Assembly (NCBI GenBank): GCA_032622095.1
Contig: CP136066.1
Span: 94,759,319-94,823,318 of the forward strand
Length of the DNA: 64,000 nt
Origin: Siphonodentalium dalli
Lineage: Eukaryota; Mollusca; Scaphopoda; Gadilida; Siphonodentaliidae
Direction of reading: 5' to 3'
In this document: positions 11,886-22,829 of the stretch, in pieces
Position numbering within the stretch: the stretch's first letter is position 1
How the letters are laid out: the number at the start of each line of letters is the position of its first letter
Translations under genes and position numbers: made by a program
The notes under the pieces: generated by a model
Databases searched by the model: none
The model's input: only the letters and a program-made list of their open reading frames with translations
Told to the model about the DNA's origin: nothing

Positions 11886-12143
11886 CAAAATATTATTACC
11901 GATGGTGGTTTCCAGGGTAGAAATTTCATTTCTGATATGATAGACATAGCTAATTTGCAAAATTACTTAGCTATTACAATTTGTCTGAAAATCGCCCACA
12001 TGTACAAGTATACAACTCTACATTTAAATCTACTGTACATGGTTCTTGTTTTGGCTAAGTCCTCTTCTCAAACAAGTTATTTTATTGCTTCCTGAACACA
12101 ATACTACATGTAGTACTCATTGTCGCATAATACTATATTTCAG

Positions 12144-12500
12144 TCTGCATTCAACAAATCAGTGTCACAAAAAGTGCGGCATCTAAAACACTACGAGAGA
12201 TCGAAAAGCCTTTCGGTGACACCATACAAAAAGAAAAAAGCAATCACCTCGTTCTCTCCTTCAAGTACAAAATGTACATCGACAGCAAATGACAGTACTC
12301 CGGTGGACAAACCTGATCTGGAAAGACATGTTGTAGAAATGCGGCAAGAGTTTGCCAAAGGTACAAAGGGCAACAAGGTACATTTGAAGTTCCTCCTGAA
12401 ACACACAAGGCAAGACCGGGAGGATTTCCTCAAAAGCAACCCCAGTGGCGAGATTCGGCAAATGTTTGACCGATACCCTTGCTTCAGGGATGGACAGTAT
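12144..12500 (+). CDS. SAMD3-like uncharacterised protein, internal coding exon A
   Basis: This 357-nt exon is bounded by a pyrimidine-rich acceptor (ATACTATATTTCAG) and a strong donor (TAT followed by GTAAGTAA). It is open throughout and in phase 0 at both ends (119 codons). The product is Lys/Ser-rich at first (YKKKK near residue 32). It then has the segment HLKFLLKHTRQDREDFL followed by a short acidic/hydrophobic stretch ending in RYPCFRDGQY. A short 'MKRT-x-xxRR-x-W/F-I' block followed by 'yPaL' is what I associate with a large family of uncharacterised animal proteins annotated as SAMD3-like. That assignment is by memory of pattern and is inference. No SAM domain is visible. Upstream exons and the start codon were not identified. 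The open frame continues past the donor into intron but loses protein-like character. Confidence 0.7.
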
Positions 12501-13631
12501 GTAAGTAATAAGAACCTTTTTATGGCATGCACTGCTCAAAAGTTAAGGATCTGTGAAGTGCACGCCCAAAAAATGCACACAAAAACCCAGAAAGATTCAC
12601 GCGAAGGACTGTTTTGTCCAGCATGTTTTGTAAGGTTCGCGACATGGGATTCGTATACAATGTAGATAGTCAAACTACACGATGACATTCTTTCTCTCAA
12701 TATAATGATAGAACTCGAACCACGTTTGCTACAAACAGCTGGCATATCTTTCCGGTCAGTATATTAGCGAATGGGGCTTCAATGGGCATTGCAAAGCCGA
12801 TAGTGAATGCTTATTTGAACATTCGTCTCTCATGAATAACACAATTTACCTGATTCTTAAACTTAATGCATGAATCAGATCACAGATGTCAGTATCTATT
12901 CTTGGCAGATCCCTAACTTAGGCTCTCTGTTTATAAATAAACTGGAAAAGTGCATGGCTATAGACCATACCTATACCATTATTACCATAGGAGTTTGTCA
13001 TCAAACATTACAGTCCTGTCTAACCAGAACTCTGAAAATATGTCAAGAAATATGCCGAGATGTGTTGAATATTAAAGTCCATGCAGTCATGACAAGGTGA
13101 TGACTGAAAATGAAAATTCTTTCCACGCATTATAGTCTACCGTATATTAGGTAACTGTATCACAAATATCCAATCGGTTTCACTGTCGGTTTCAGTTTTA
13201 AAAGTGTGGCACTATTTTTCATTCTCACTGTTGTGTTTTTTTGCCATATCTCTGCTCAGATATTCAAAAACTAGACTCGTTATTTTATATTTACGCTCAG
13301 AGGTGTATTCAGTATATGGAGACAGACGTGTATTCAAAGTTCACTTCGGAAGTAAAACACATCCAGATGGCATCATAGTCTACATATTTGGAGCAAATTT
13401 TCAACATAATTATGTTCTTTCCACTTCTTTGTGCATAAATATAAGTACTGGATGTATATGTCCTGCATTTTTCATCTGGTATGGTTACATGTTGGTAACA
13501 ATACCCCATGAAAATGCAGGAAATATACATCCATTTCTTAAATAGAGCTATTGTCAAATGGTCTGTATTTCAATTCTTAAGTTCATATTCGGTCATGCAT
13601 TTGTAAATTATATACTTTTCAAAAATTTCAG
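12501..13631 (+). other. Intron 1 of the SAMD3-like gene
   Basis: 1,131 bp between the GTAAGT donor and the TTTTCAAAAATTTCAG acceptor. It holds short chance frames only. GTATATCCTGCATTTTCATC and its near complement at 13450-13525 form a small inverted repeat. No transposon recognised. Confidence 0.6.
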
Positions 13632-13721
13632 ATTTTGCATGAGTTGAGCTTCAAGCTGGGGCCTGAGAAAGTGAAGAAAGCTGCGACCAACCTAAAGAAG
13701 CTGTTGTTCAGCATAGAACAT
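13632..13721 (+). CDS. SAMD3-like uncharacterised protein, coding exon B
   Basis: A 90-nt exon, phase 0 to phase 0, between ...AAAAATTTCAG and GTGGGTCA. It encodes 30 residues starting ILHELSFKLGPEKVKK and ending LLFSIEH. In the related family the residue after 'yP' is followed by a hydrophobic-acidic 'il.E' turn, and the ILHEL start fits that position directly after the RYPCFRDGQY end of the previous exon. Exon size, phase agreement and amino-acid quality all support a real exon; the donor (GTGGGT) is weaker than the other donors. Function unknown. Confidence 0.65.
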
Positions 13722-14338
13722 GTGGGTCATTTGAACTATTATGATTGGCGCATTGGAAGTTGATTTAACTTGATTATTCATTGAACCAGAAGTCATTTAT
13801 TTTAGGAAGTTCCGATGAAGATAATGTCCGGTTATATAATATTCACGGAAACCGGATTGCCGATTTGTTTTTATCTAACGGTTCGATTTTTCGGTTCTCG
13901 GGGTGAATCGGAATCGAACCGAAAAACCGGAACCCCCCAGGCCTAATATGTAGTTGCAGATTTTATTCAAGGCATTATGCTCGGATGAGTTTTAGGGGGC
14001 AAAGGTCACCCCGATCTTAGGGCATTTTTTTGCGTTCTGGGATCTGCAAGTCATCTTAAAAGATCTTCTTCTCCAGAACCACTGAACAGAATCTTCCTTA
14101 ATTTGGTCTGCAGGCTCATTGTGATGTTCACTTTTATATCTGTTCAGCTGTTATGCTTGGATGATTGTTATGGGTCAAAGGTCACTGTCAACTTAGGGCA
14201 ATTTTTGCATTCTGTGAAAAAGCTTGATCATAGATTGGTTACATCATTATCTCTTGCCTGCTCTGATATATGATGATGAAATTTAGCAAACATGTTAATT
14301 CATGAAGTAATGTCATGCCAGAATTAACCCCTCATGGC
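13722..14338 (+). other. Intron 2, proximal part
   Basis: This stretch holds a GAACCGAAAAACCGG-rich tract at 13840-13945, with CGGTTCGATTTTTCGGTTC and GAATCGAACCGAAAAACCGG in inverted arrangement. It looks like one end of a hAT-type element. It also holds two imperfect copies of GGTCA-rich sequence (TTAGGGCATTTTTTTGC near 14018 and TTAGGGCAATTTTTGCATTC near 14193). No exon seen. Confidence 0.5.
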
Positions 14339-15091
14339 TATAAGGGTGGGGAACTGGGGTTCAAGCCCTGAAATGACTGTATACCAGTATCAGATCTTTG
14401 TAGTTTTCTGGATAATTTACGTGGAATTTTGGGAATATGTATTTGGTGATAATGGAATTTGGAAAATGAAGACGTTAACCCTTCAGAGTCATGATGGTTT
14501 GGAATAGGGGGTTCTAACCCAGAAAATACCAATCCGTCTGTCCATCAGTGTGATTTTCGTTTCCGGATGAGAACTTGAGTTTGGGTAGTTTTTTTTGTAA
14601 ATCCCGTTTTTTTTGTGAGTCAATGATGTCAATACAGAGGCCAAGTGCGAATTTGGGCTCGTTTCAATGATTTTTGGCAGAGTAATGGGCCTTTTCATCT
14701 TCGAAAAGTTTCTGGGTTTTTTTTCATTTCCGGATGATAACTTGAGTTTGGGTGATTTCTTTGGAAATCCCATTTTTGTAAGTCAATAATGTCAATACAC
14801 AGGTCAAGTTCCAATTTGGGCTCTTTTCAATGATTTTTGGCTGAGTAATGGTACACTTCCTCTCGGAAAATGTGTTATTTTTTGTGGGTCGATCATGTCA
14901 ATACAGAGTTCGGGGTTTGGCACTGGGGTTCGAAACCAGAAAACATCTGCAATGTCTATATGTCATATTTTAAGAGCCTTTTAAAGGAATTTGTGTACAG
15001 TTGTTCCGAGAACTGAAAAGGCATAATTTACTATGACCATATGACCTGACTATGTTCAGGTGAGCGTCCAAGCCGCCCTGGCGGCTCTAGT
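14339..15091 (+). mobile_element. Helitron 3' portion, copy 1
   Basis: The right end at 15071-15091 is a textbook Helitron terminus: stem AGCCGCC, two-base loop, stem GGCGGCT, then CTAGT followed by T. It is preceded by TTGTTCCGAGAACTGAAAAG and GACCATATGACC, which also precede the second terminus at 18639. The body contains repeated units (TTTTGTGAGTCAATGATGTC; GATTTTTGGCTGAGTAATGG; GGGGTTC-AA-CCC boxes at 14350, 14503 and 14926). The 5' end was not located; the start given is the first shared unit. No Rep/helicase coding is present, so this is a non-autonomous copy. Confidence 0.6.
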
Positions 15092-15938
15092 TTTGTGAGT
15101 CAATGATGTCAATACAGGGGCCAAGTGCGAATTTGGGCTCTCTTCAATGATTTTTGGCTGATTAATGGTACATTTCCTCTCGGATAATTGGTTATTTTGA
15201 CTTTTTTTTTTCCATTTCGGAATGATAAGGCCAAATAAAAAAGATAATATGTTTCCGATAACGGAGAGAAAAAATTAGGGTAGGTAGGTAGGGAAATGTT
15301 TTTTTTTAATTATTTTTTGATATTTTTTTCCAGCTGCAGAAATATTGAACTACCTCGACCGAAATGACATAAAATGCCTACTTGTGTTGTAGGGAAAGTA
15401 TTACTTGTGGAAATATACATTAACATTGAACAAGATATCAAACTTGCTGTTATTCTGAATAGTGTGTTTCAGTATTCACATACTGATTTTGGCCATAAAC
15501 TCAGAGGGATGGGGCTCGGAATTTATGTCCGAAAATATTATAGAACCTATATATTTGAATTGTTCATATGGGATATTCTGCCTGATTGTTGAAGATGTCA
15601 GTTGGGCTGAAGGGGGTCACTCACCAAATAAATGTGCTGAAGGGTATTTTACGGTACACAGGTTTTGAAAATCTGCTGAAGGGTACACAGGGTTTGTGAT
15701 CAGCACTAATGCAGTTACTTTAAGTGTGTTCCCGAAAGTCTGGCAGCCACCAGCAGTTCCTCTTCAGTTAATTTTAAATTTCCTTGCAACCTATACAAAG
15801 ATCCTCTAACATAAATCATGACAAGACACGAATATACTGTTCAGCACATTTTCAAAACCTGTGTAGCATTAGTTGGTGTCAATTATAAAAGCAAGTTTAT
15901 CAAAACAAAACATTTATTTTGAACAAAATAATATATTA

Positions 15939-17959
15939 AAGGGGTACTGTACCCTGAATCCGGTTATTTGTAGGACTATCTCCTTGTATACTCAACAGAA
16001 TATATGCAACAAATGAATGAATTTGAGGCATGTATTAATGCCAAATACACTTATGTGCTCTATGAATGGTGCAAACAACATGGTAAGTATATTGAAAATG
16101 AATTTATGACTCCAGTCATATAAATTACCATGTTGTTTGCATCGTTCTCATAGAACGGGTACCTCGAAACAGTGCGCGGTACAAACAAAACAGTTATTAT
16201 GCACGGGGAGTTGATTTAAAACATGTATATTAATGAAATATAGTAGTAGAAGGTCTTCAGTTACGAATTTGCACGATCATTTTAACGTTTTATTAGAAAG
16301 AGTGAGTGGTAGAATCTACCGCGCACTGTTTCGAGAAAAGTTTACTGCACTAGATACTATTATATAAAGCGTAATCCTATATGCTTTTTCTGGTGTCTAA
16401 AAGATCTATTTGGCCAATTACCCAAACCGATGCACATAGCCTCAAATCGATTAAAATTTAGAAAATTATTGAATATGTAGCTTCTTACCACCCAAGGACT
16501 CCTGAATCAACTGTACATTATCACCATATGCACTTAATTATTTTTTTGTTTTTTGTTTTGTTGATCACGTGAATATTTTTTGTAATTTATATTTTGTTGA
16601 GTCAGACTTATATAGGTCTTCGGACCTATTGTCTGGCTCTTTGCATATTTTATTTGCAATCAACCTATTTATACAAAAAAAGTTTCGATTTCCTCATATG
16701 TTTCCAAATTTATTATTTATTGTTAAAATTCCGTTCAACGTGGAAAACAATCGATCAACGATTTTGGTGCTTTTTAAATTTAAGGCGTGAGTCTAGAGTG
16801 AATACCAGGAAAGTGGCTTCCCCGGGCTTCGTTAGATTGCGTGATGGGTGTGTCAAAAAGAGAGAGTTTATTTGGAGTAATTACGTTTATTCCCAAATAC
16901 GATTAAAGGTACTCAATCCGATAAAACTCCTCTCAATTACTATTTCAATGGCTTCAGGGGCCAAAAATATTTGATTCGAGTCGAGGAAGCCACCCATCAA
17001 AGCTCAGATTTATTAGATATCGATTTTAGAAATCTATTATTTTTCATTATCGGGAATACTTGCTGTCCCAGAAGTTTGCCGAAAATATACTCTCGATACT
17101 AAATTCCATCGAACAAAATGTTGCTATACAACACATTTTGGGCAATTATATACGACATTTCACAGTCGTTAGCAATATTTTTGGATAATTAATCGATTCT
17201 AATAACTAAAGTGACCTTTGATAAAATTTTGTTGTTGTTGGAATCTGTTGAGATGGGGACACTCTGATCGGATTGAGTACCTTTAGTTGCGTTTTCAGTG
17301 GATTTAATTTGTTCTAGGCTATATATATGAACACTTGATGTATAGGGTCATTTGGGTATGATGAAATTGTCAGAGTCGACTTCATACTTAGGCTGTATCC
17401 TGCAGATTTAATCACTCAATAATCACTGCATGATGGTTGTGTTGTTTCAACATTTTAACTTCACACATTTTCTACAGTGACATGTAGTAAGCTGTCACCT
17501 CTAATCAGTCTACCGCTATACTAGACCTATTACTAATTAAGACATGTAGGCTAAGTGTGGTCCCTAATCCGAAACCACGAGTATGCTTTTCGTGAAACAA
17601 TGCGCGGAAGATATTGCGCAGTAAGCTTTACTCGAAACAGTGCGCGGTAGATTCTACCACTCACTCTATCTCTCAAATACACGTTAAAACGTTAAAATAA
17701 CCTTACAAATTCGCAACTGAAGACTGTCTACTACTATAGTTCATGTATTAAATCAACCCCCCACCTGCCCATTGTGCATAATAACTGTTTCATTTGTACC
17801 GCGTAGTTCTGCGCAGTTCCGCGCACTGTTTCGAGGTGCCGCATAGAACACATCAGTGTATTTGGCACTAATCCATGGCTCAAATGCATTAATTTGCTTC
17901 ATATATTCTCTTGAGTATAAAAGGAGATGGTCCCATAATTGGCAGATTCAGTACCCCTT
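15939..17959. mobile_element. Long-TIR element (AAGGGGTACTG ends, ~400-bp arms)
   Basis: The element starts AAGGGGTACTG and ends CAGTACCCCTT with TA on each side (15937-15938, 17960-17961). The arms are long inverted copies of about 400 bp. They include GACTATCTCCTTGTATACTC / GAGTATAAAAGGAGATGGTC, the GCGCACTGTTTCGAG / CTCGAAACAGTGCGCG pair, and AGTGAGTGGTAGAATCTACC / GGTAGATTCTACCACTCACT. The left arm has an additional small hairpin insertion around 16070-16150. A terminal fragment of the same family is at 46808-46881. The interior carries a smaller MITE (16906-17283). Confidence 0.8.
16906..17283. mobile_element. MITE with AAGGTACTCAATCCGAT ends, copy 1
   Basis: The 378-bp element has TIR AAGGTACTCAATCCGAT / ATCGGATTGAGTACCTT and TA at both edges. 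Conserved internal blocks GGCTTCAGGGGCCAAAAATA and GATTCGAGTCGAGGAAGCC are shared with the copies at 40287 and 63276. It lies inside the long-TIR element, so it is the youngest layer of the nest. Confidence 0.82.
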
Positions 17960-18639
17960 TAGATAGCACCCAGCATTTTTAAATGGGTGCAAAAGAAACA
18001 TGGTGGGTGAAGCAATGAAGTGTACCAGTAAAATGTTGTTTGAATATTAAGTGTCAAACGAAATGGAAATGTACATTTCTCATGCTGTCAAGAAAATAAT
18101 AAATGGGCATGCATGTTTATTTGGAACTCATGAATATGTTCCACAAGTCCCAAACAAGGCATAATGGTAAAGCAGGCATGAGATCCACTCTCTTGAAATT
18201 AAAATTGCAAGATTCATGCCTATCAATCCACAACCCATCACACACCTGTGACTTTTGAGACAACTGTCACACTTCATGTCACTTATCACAGCCTTCACAG
18301 GCTTATGTTAGAAACCATGTGTTTTGCACCTAATGATTATCAATATTCATGAGCATTTTTAGAAAATTTTGACTTTTTCTCAAAATATCAATAAAAAGAT
18401 TAGGGTCGGCGGGTTATTTTTAGGGTCGGTCGATGTACGGAAACATATTATCTTTTTTATTTGGCCTAATCCTTTTTTTTTTGTGAGTCAACCATGTCAA
18501 TACAGAGGTCAAGGTCATATTTCAAGAGTCCTTTAAAGGAATTTGTACACAGTTGTTCCGAGACCTGAAAAGGCACAATTTACTATGACCATATGGCCTA
18601 AGTTCAGGTGAGCGTCCAAGCCGCCCTGGTGGCTCTAGT

Positions 18640-19009
18640 TATCGTTCATCCACAGGATTTCACTATGCCCTAGGGAAAAAAATAATGTGTTTCTGGCATG
18701 CCGAAATTGGGCCGACCTGGAAATTAAATGTTATTATGCCCCCGACCTCCGAAGGAGTTTTGGGGGTAAAAAGTGGACGTCTCTGTCCGTCCATACGAAC
18801 GTTTCAACTCATAAATTTTGGTTTCGATAACTCAATTCAGTTGATCTTTGGTATGCTAATAGACCAGCGGGGGGAACAGAGGACCAAAGTGAATAATACA
18901 AGTACAAGTTGAAGTTTGTCAGATCACATTTTCCATGCCTTTAAGTCTGCGTTGCCATATTGGCTGTATTAGTGACCAAACACATGATTAATGCTTATTT
19001 TATTTGTAG
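18640..19009 (+). other. Intron 2, distal part
   Basis: About 370 bp between the Helitron end and the acceptor (TTATTTTATTTGTAG). It contains a tract reading CCCCGACCTCCGAAGGAGTT with a weak inverted repeat. No exon recognised. Confidence 0.5.
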
Positions 19010-19117
19010 GACCCATTACGCATGCTGAATGCCATTCGTTATGCCGAAGAGCAGATTAAGTGGTCTGCTGGCGGAAAAACCAGCCACAAATTGAAATCAG
19101 TGTTTGAGATCAAACAT
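19010..19117 (+). CDS. SAMD3-like uncharacterised protein, coding exon C
   Basis: A 108-nt exon between TTATTTGTAG and GTAAGTATC, open in phase 0 (36 residues). It runs from DPLRMLNAIRYAEEQIKW to a Lys-rich end KLKSVFEIKH. The acceptor and donor are both good. The phase does not fit the next exon: joining this donor to the acceptor at 22829 meets a stop after five codons. A second GT at 19132 (14 nt downstream, AAAAT followed by GTAAAA) would restore the frame, as would an unseen exon in intron 3. Amino-acid quality supports coding use; exact exon end uncertain. Confidence 0.62.
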
Positions 19118-19442
19118 GTAAGTATCAAAATGTAAAACTTACTAAGTTACTTTAGGTATATATGCAACCAGTAACTCTGTAAACTGAGCATTTGTATGGA
19201 CAACAGAAATGTAAAGGCTCTGAAGCATTTTATCACACGATTCCCACCAAATTCATCATCTCATATTTGACTATTAAAATATTATTAAAATCGGCATATG
19301 CAATCGAAAGATATGACTATATTGAATAAGCCATTTTCTAAGCATTTGTCTTCTCTGACAGTCACTGTAGGTTTTGCAATTTGGTGAGATCAAGTTTATC
19401 TTTAAATTGGCAGCCAAATAAAACAAGATTCTATTACACATA

Positions 19443-22400
19443 CCCCTCTTGACAAAACAAGTGTCCACTTAACCGCGGTGCGGTTTGCAGTGACACCGCG
19501 GCCGAACTGCAACTACACCGCGGTTCCACCGGCTAACTGCCGTTCCGCCGAGGTGTACTTGCCGTTCGACCACGGTGTAGTTGCCGTTTGGCCGAGGTGT
19601 ACTTGCCGTCCGGTAGCGGTTGCCGTTTAAAATGATGTTGAAAAGTACAATGATGGCGAGATAATTGTTGTTTGACTGAGCCCTTTGTTTAAATACGTAA
19701 GCCAGACGATTTATTGTGTTGGTGATCGAATCCGTCCGGTGATAATGTGTGATAATCCTATAATTAGTCAACGTCCTACTGCCATAAAATCAAGGTGTCA
19801 TAATCCATCCTAATTAAAACACCTGGCCGGTAGGTGACACGGACAAGGTGTACTTGCCGTTCGAAAATAATGTTTGTTTTTTGTTTGTTTATTCCCGGTA
19901 TTTCTTCGCCTCCGATATTTTAACTTAGCTATGAAAACGAGAGCTCAAACGATTAAGGGTTTTTCTTGATCGATTAATCATATGGATTAACCTCGATTAA
20001 TTGTTTACCTTAATTTGAAAATAAGATTCCAGATTATATTTAATGGTAGTGATCACCCGATTCAAACGCCGAGCTTTTAGTTGTTGAACTGCATTCATTG
20101 ATAGCGTGCTTCTTTTCGGCACGCTAGTTCATTGATGACGTACGTGCAACCATTAAATTATATTTACCGTATTCTCGATTTACAGATTGCGCAATCTGCG
20201 AGTCTTGCTTCCTTCTCTTGAACTACCATAGTTTATAATATCTCTATGTATCTGATCTGCGCTTATGCTAGGCCGAAAATGTTATCAGTGCCTCACTATC
20301 TATTAAATACTGGACTGCGTCATCGCGACCCGGCAAAGCACTTAAAAGTAGACGAAATTGACAACGATGTCGCGACATAATTACACAACGTCATGAGTTG
20401 CACGTGCGCTTTTCGGAAGCCTTTGATAACTAGAGACACCGCGTGACAATGTTACAAGCTCATTGGCATTTTGTTCACAACACCAATTTAATATTTAACT
20501 CCGGATTTTGCCGTGTGTATTGGGGGGGGGGGGGGGGGGGGGGTGGGTTGTACCAGTTAATCGATCAATGAACATTTTTATCGACCAAAGCATCAAAAAT
20601 GGTACGATCTGTTCAAACATCCTGAGTTAATAATTTAGGAGTGTTAAAATACACAAGTATATTCCTATAAATTTTCGCATTTAAAAGCATGTTTTGAGTG
20701 CGAAATACAGTGTCTTTTATCAACCAATTTAAATATAAAGCCCGAAATGAGTACATTGAAGTAATTAGAAGCATTTAAATATAGGCTCTGTGCAGAAAAT
20801 ATTTTTTCGTTTATACGATAAATTGAAGTTTTATTTACGGGGGTGGTCAACCTCAGTTGATTTACGAGAGCGTTATTGTGTTTGTTTTGCGTGCGAAATA
20901 CAGTGACTTTTTGCAACTAAGTTATATTTTATTAAGTCCGAATGAGCACCTTGATTTATTTAGAAGCATTTAAATATAGGGTGTCTTTAAAAATATTTTT
21001 CTTCATATGATCAATTGAAGTTTTATTTACGGGGTACTCGACCTCAGTTTATTTACGAGAGCGTTCTTGTGCTGCGTGCGAAATACTATGCTTTTCGCAA
21101 CACATGAGAGATATAGCTGCGCTCGATAAATGGTTTATAAACTCAAGTTGCCGGCGGTAAATCACCTGGTGTACGGGTCAATATATTCAAAAACCGTTTT
21201 TATTGTCCGAATTTATCCATCAAAATATTGATTTGATACCATGCACACCAATATGATTTATTTCACAAACCATATGGTTATATTTTCTCTTTAAAAAGAA
21301 ATAATTATTCAACTACAGGCATAAAATTTGTCGGCGGCAGATCAAAGACGGACGTTCCGATAATGAGCCGACGCTAAGCAGGCCAACTATAGCGGCCGGA
21401 ATATGTTTACACTAAAAGATAAACCAAATTTCTGAAAACATATCGCTGCTGTTTAAAAATTAACAATACAATATACATTGATTATCATACACAGAAATTT
21501 ATAATTCATACCGTATATGGAGACTGATATTTGGCCATTCTTTACAAGCCGAAATTTACCGGTAAGAAAGACAATGAATACTGATTTTGGAAAGGTGTTT
21601 TGAAAACGGTTAACCGATTAATCGATTAATCAACGGTTAATGCTTCGATCGATCAAATTTTCATTGATCGAATAATGGCTATAACCCCCCCAATTTGTTT
21701 CCGTTTCCGGGGGGGGGGGGGGGGCAATCTTCCTGCACCCGGTTCAAATAGCTAGTTAGTTACTAAATACGAGAATCACCGTTGTGAGCACACACTCAGC
21801 GATGTCAGCAGAAATGATTGGTTTGATCATTCCGACATAGGCAGACACAGTTCATATCGTGTGTGATAATAAAGGAAATTTACAACTCTCTGTACCGTAC
21901 TTTGTTGGGACTATTTTGGTTGCAAAATATGTAATTATCCGTCCCGCAATGTAACCATCAATTGTTTGCGTTTTTGTGAAATTTAACTTGACCTTTCAAC
22001 TTATACCTTTTAACTCCGCGACCTTTCGACGTCATGCAATATCCCAGAATGCATAAGTCAATTGGGTCATACCGTATATAAACTTTTCGCGCCCAATTTC
22101 AATACCGTTACTTCTTTGAGCGTCAAAGAAGTTGGAAGAACACTATTGGGACGCCGACTTCACTCATTGTGATTCAATTGTTATTCTTTTATCGATTCCG
22201 ATTGAAGTACTTGTTGGGCGATCATGATTTTATCATAGTTTATTACCGTTATGATATCATGGACTTCAATATAAATGGACCAGCCGAAAATGCCGTTGTT
22301 CGGTTAATAACGTTTTCTCCCGGTTACGTCAGAATCCATTATCCGACAAACCGTTTCAGCGTTTAAAATTATTTTATATATATTCATAATATTTCCAGTA

Positions 22401-22756
22401 CCGGTAAGACTTCATTTGACAACAATACTCAAATTTGTTATTCACGAAACACCTTACGTTTCCATCATAATATCGGGAACATTATTGAAACTCTTCAAAC
22501 ATTTACACCAAAGTTGTCGTATTTTAGAGATTAATTCTAACTTGGATGACGCGACTCAACCGTCCAAAAGCCACTGCGGTGTACTTGCCGTTCTGACGAG
22601 GTGTACTTGCCGTTCGGCCCGCAGTGTACTTGCCGTTCGGCCCGCGGTGTACTTGCCGTTCGACCGCGGTGCTGCACTTCCGGTTCCAACCGTTACACCG
22701 CGGCCGAACGGCAAGTACACCGCGGTGTACGTGGACACTTGTTTTGTCCAGAGGGG
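19443..22756. mobile_element. 3.3-kb TA-flanked element with subterminal iterons
   Basis: Inverted ends CCCCTCTTGACAAAACAAGT (left) and ACTTGTTTTGTCCAGAGGGG (right) are flanked by TA at 19441-19442 and 22757-22758. Inside each end is a cluster of about seven ~22-bp iterons related to GGTGTACTTGCCGTTCGGCC in both orientations (19480-19635 and 22575-22735); one stray iteron is at 19851. The interior has poly-G tracts (20521-20543, 21711-21724). It also has a two-copy ~195-bp tandem repeat (GCATTTAAATATAGG at 20772 and 20967) and CGATTAATCGATTAATC-rich ends of what may be another insertion (about 19950 and 21610-21650). No transposase recognised. It fills nearly all of intron 3. Confidence 0.75.
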
Positions 22757-22829
22757 TAGTGCTTATTATTAGTAAATCTGATTACTTTAATAATGGCCAA
22801 TTTTTATATAAAACATTAAAACTTTTCAG

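Larger units (their letters stand above)
15229..18466. mobile_element. PIF/Harbinger-like non-autonomous element
   Basis: Perfect 29-bp terminal inverted repeats begin GGCCAAATAAAAAAGATAAT at 15229 and end with the complement at 18466. A 3-bp TAA duplication flanks them (15226-15228 and 18467-18469). GG-starting ends with a TWA 3-bp target duplication are the PIF/Harbinger signature. The 3.2-kb length comes largely from a second element inserted inside (15939-17959). No transposase or Myb-like ORF is visible. Confidence 0.75.
15092..18639 (+). mobile_element. Helitron 3' portion, copy 2, interrupted by a Harbinger-like element
   Basis: TTTGTGAGTCAATGATGTCA starts immediately after the first terminus. 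The second terminus at 18619-18639 has stem AGCCGCC, loop CT, stem GGTGGCT (one G-to-T change, still able to pair as G-U), then CTAGT. The body is split by the element at 15229-18466: left flank ...CGGAATGATAA, right flank TAATCCTTTTTTT. Removing that element and one TAA restores a sequence like the Helitron interior near 14725-14800. The two copies therefore lie head to tail. Confidence 0.58.

Noticed and set aside
12501-12665. Continuation of exon A past the donor
   Set aside because: GTAAGTAA is a strong donor, protein character is lost beyond it, and exon B continues the family pattern.
14350-14940. Pol III B boxes (GGGTTCGAAACC and relatives) implying a tRNA-derived SINE
   Set aside because: They recur as part of the Helitron internal unit without an A box at the right distance or a tail.
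22416-22772. 118-codon plus-strand and opposite minus-strand frames
   Set aside because: They are translations of the iteron cluster of the TA-flanked element, read on both strands.
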